From Chromatiales bacterium (lineage in GTDB: Bacteria > Pseudomonadota > Gammaproteobacteria > Ectothiorhodospirales > Ectothiorhodospiraceae), in NCBI GenBank assembly GCA_028695255.1, contig JAQVJI010000002.1, positions 1-64,000 of the forward strand: a stretch of DNA of 64,000 bases. The letters run 5' to 3'. Positions 60,597 through 64,000 of this stretch are shown one piece after another (within the stretch, counting starts at the first letter, position 1; each line of letters opens with the position of its first letter). A model generated the notes under the pieces. It worked only from the letters and a program-made list of their open reading frames with translations. It was not told the DNA's origin and made no database searches. A program made the translations under genes and the position numbers.

Positions 60597-61241
60597 ATGG
60601 AAACGCCCATGTTCATGCACAAATCGCCCACGCTGCCCGCGCCGCACGAGTGCCTGCCGGGCCGCGACGAGGCCATGCCGGTCACCAACGCGCATCACGT
60701 GCACGGTCGCCCGATCCTGCCACCGTTCCCGGACGGCATGGCGCTCGCGCTGTTCGGCATGGGCTGTTTCTGGGGCGCGGAAAAACGCTTCTGGTCCCTG
60801 CCCGGCGTGTACACGACCGCAGTCGGCTACGCCGGCGGCCATACGCCCAACCCGACCTATCGCGAGGTGTGCAGTGGCATGACCGGGCACAACGAGGTCG
60901 TGCGCGTCGTCTACGATCCGGAGGTCATTCGCTACGAGGATCTGCTGAAGAACTTCTGGGAAGCGCACGATCCGACGCAGGGCATGCGCCAGGGCAACGA
61001 CGTCGGCACGCAATACCGCTCCGGCATCTACGTCCATGCGCCGGAACAGGAACGGGCCGCCCTGCATGCGCGCGATCGCTATGCGCGGGCGCTCGCCGAG
61101 TGCGGCCTCGGCCCGATCACCACCGAGATCCTCGCCGCGCCGCCGTTCTACTACGCCGAGGACTACCATCAGCAGTACCTGTCGAAGAATCCGCAGGGCT
61201 ATTGCGGCCTCGGTGGCCTCGGCGTTTCCTGCCCGGTCTGA
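60597..61241 (+). CDS. msrA: Peptide methionine sulfoxide reductase MsrA
   Basis: [58 protein letters not shown]. Confidence 0.97.
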   Translation: METPMFMHKSPTLPAPHECLPGRDEAMPVTNAHHVHGRPILPPFPDGMALALFGMGCFWGAEKRFWSLPGVYTTAVGYAGGHTPNPTYREVCSGMTGHNEVVRVVYDPEVIRYEDLLKNFWEAHDPTQGMRQGNDVGTQYRSGIYVHAPEQERAALHARDRYARALAECGLGPITTEILAAPPFYYAEDYHQQYLSKNPQGYCGLGGLGVSCPV

Positions 61242-61326
61242 AACCGCACTTGCCGGATTGGATATGGCAATGCGATGCCGCAGGCCACAGACTGGTGGCA
61301 AATATCCCATCAAGCGAGACCGGACG

Positions 61327-61641
61327 ATGATCGACCAAGAACTCTCGAAAGAAGAACGCATCCTGCGCATCATGCGGCGCGTGCTGACCGACGTCGCGCG
61401 CGAGACCTTCACCCGCCCCGGTCACCAGCACCCACTTTCCGACAAGACCATCGACGGCATGCGCGAGGCGCTGGGCCTGATCGCCGCGCGCGAACACGAA
61501 CTCGCCGAGGCCGCGGGACGCCCGTCGCAGGCACGGCCGCGCTATCGCTATGAAGAGCCGGCCGGTGATTCCGTGGTGGTGCCGATCGACATCTCGGCGC
61601 TGCGCGGCAACGGCGACAAGAAGGGCGGATCGGAGCACTGA
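61327..61641 (+). CDS. Conserved hypothetical protein
   Basis: 104-aa ORF MIDQELSKEERILRIMRRVLTDVARETFTRPGHQHPLSDKTIDGMREALGLIAAREHELAE. Confidence 0.65.
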   Translation: MIDQELSKEERILRIMRRVLTDVARETFTRPGHQHPLSDKTIDGMREALGLIAAREHELAEAAGRPSQARPRYRYEEPAGDSVVVPIDISALRGNGDKKGGSEH

Positions 61642-61669
61642 GCTCGGTCGTGCGTCGTTCTTCTGGAGA

Positions 61670-63021
<1,352 letters not shown>

Positions 63022-63025
<4 letters not shown>

Positions 63026-64000
63026 GCAACGTCTCCGCTTTCAATCGCGACCGGCAGGCGCAGAAAGAAGGTCGTGCCCCGTCCCGGTGCGCTTTCGACG
63101 CCGACGCAGCCGTCATGCTCCTCGGCAATCTCGTGCACGATCGCGAGCCCGAGCCCCGAACCCTTGCCGACCGCCTTGGTGGTGAAGAAGGGATCGAACA
63201 GGCGCGGCAGGATGTCGGGCGCGATGCCCGGTCCGCTGTCGCCGACCTCGATGTCGACGCAGCGTTGTATGTCCTGACAGCGCGCAACGTCGCGACCCTC
63301 GCGCGCCGGATGCAGCGCGCGGACGGTGATCGTTCCGCCATGGCCGGCCGCCTCGGCGGCATTCTTGATCAGGTTCAGCAGGGCCTGTTGCAGGCGCGGC
63401 TTGTCGCCCAGCACGGCCAGGCCCTGCGGCACGTCGACGACGAGCGCCACGCCGCGCGGGATCTCGCCGCGCAGGAAGCGCAGCGTGTCGTCGATCAGTC
63501 CGTGCACCGCCAGCCGTTCGCGCCGGAAACCACGCTCGCGCGCGAATTCGAGCAGCGTGCGCACGATGTGGCGCGCACGCTCGGTCTGTTCGTCGACCAG
63601 GACGAGGGTCTCGCGCAGTCGTTCGCGGTCGGTCTCGTCCAGCTCTTCGATCAGGATCTGGATCGAGGTCGAGATGTTGGAGAGCGGGTTGTTGAGTTCG
63701 TGCGCGACGCCGGAGAGCAGCGTGCCGAGCGCGGCGAGCTTCTGCGATCGCACGAGATGGCCCTGCTGCGCGGCGAGTTCGGCCAGCATGCGATTGAAGG
63801 CGTCCTGCAGCGAGCGAATCTCGCGGTCGTCGGCGTGCAGATGAATCGGCCCGCGCGCACCGGCCGCCACCGCCGTCATCGAGCTTTCGAGTTCCTTCAG
63901 CGGCCGTACCACGCGCTGCGACAGCGCGCTGCCGAGCAGTACGCCGACGCCGACCAGCAGCAGCACGGCCACCAGCAGGAAACCGCGCGAACGCGTGAGC
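63022..64000 (-). CDS. Sensor histidine kinase (truncated at window end)
   Basis: HAMP, GVAHELNNPLSNIS H-box, NLIKNAAEA N-box, GSGLGLAIVHEIAEEHDG G-box. Confidence 0.93.

Overview
High-GC, probably gammaproteobacterial, chromosomal window around the replication origin. On the minus strand, from the left edge: atpB(partial)-atpI, parB-parA, rsmG-mnmG. Near the middle-right: gyrB-recF-dnaN-dnaA on the minus strand, diverging from rpmH-rnpA-yidD-yidC-mnmE on the plus strand. The dnaA-dnaN gap looks like oriC, with DnaA boxes and an AT-rich stretch. Further right: tRNA-Met, ychF-pth-rplY-prs, tRNA-Gln, ispE-lolB-TPR, hemA-prfA, msrA, and an NtrC-type two-component pair running off the right edge. 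Between the two halves are housekeeping genes (xthA, pyrE, argB, algC-like, dut, coaBC, radC, ubiD, ahpCF, prlC) mixed with accessory genes: a coupled GGDEF/EAL + GGDEF pair, a tandem-DUF1566 IPTL-CTERM exported protein with a LuxR-type regulator, a GIDE/EF-hand + LemA pair, and a lower-GC orphan ORF. Most notable non-coding signals: two near-consensus parS sites inside recF, an OxyR-like site before ahpC, two perfect hairpins between ahpC and ahpF, tRNA-Gln 3'-end copies next to tRNA-Gln, and several palindromic intergenic repeats. There is no CRISPR array, transposase, reverse transcriptase or recognisable phage region. No clearly new multi-gene defence-type system was found. The best candidates for under-described biology are the GIDE/EF-hand-LemA pair and the IPTL-CTERM/LuxR/secreted-protein cluster. 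All calls are from reading the sequence; no searches were run.
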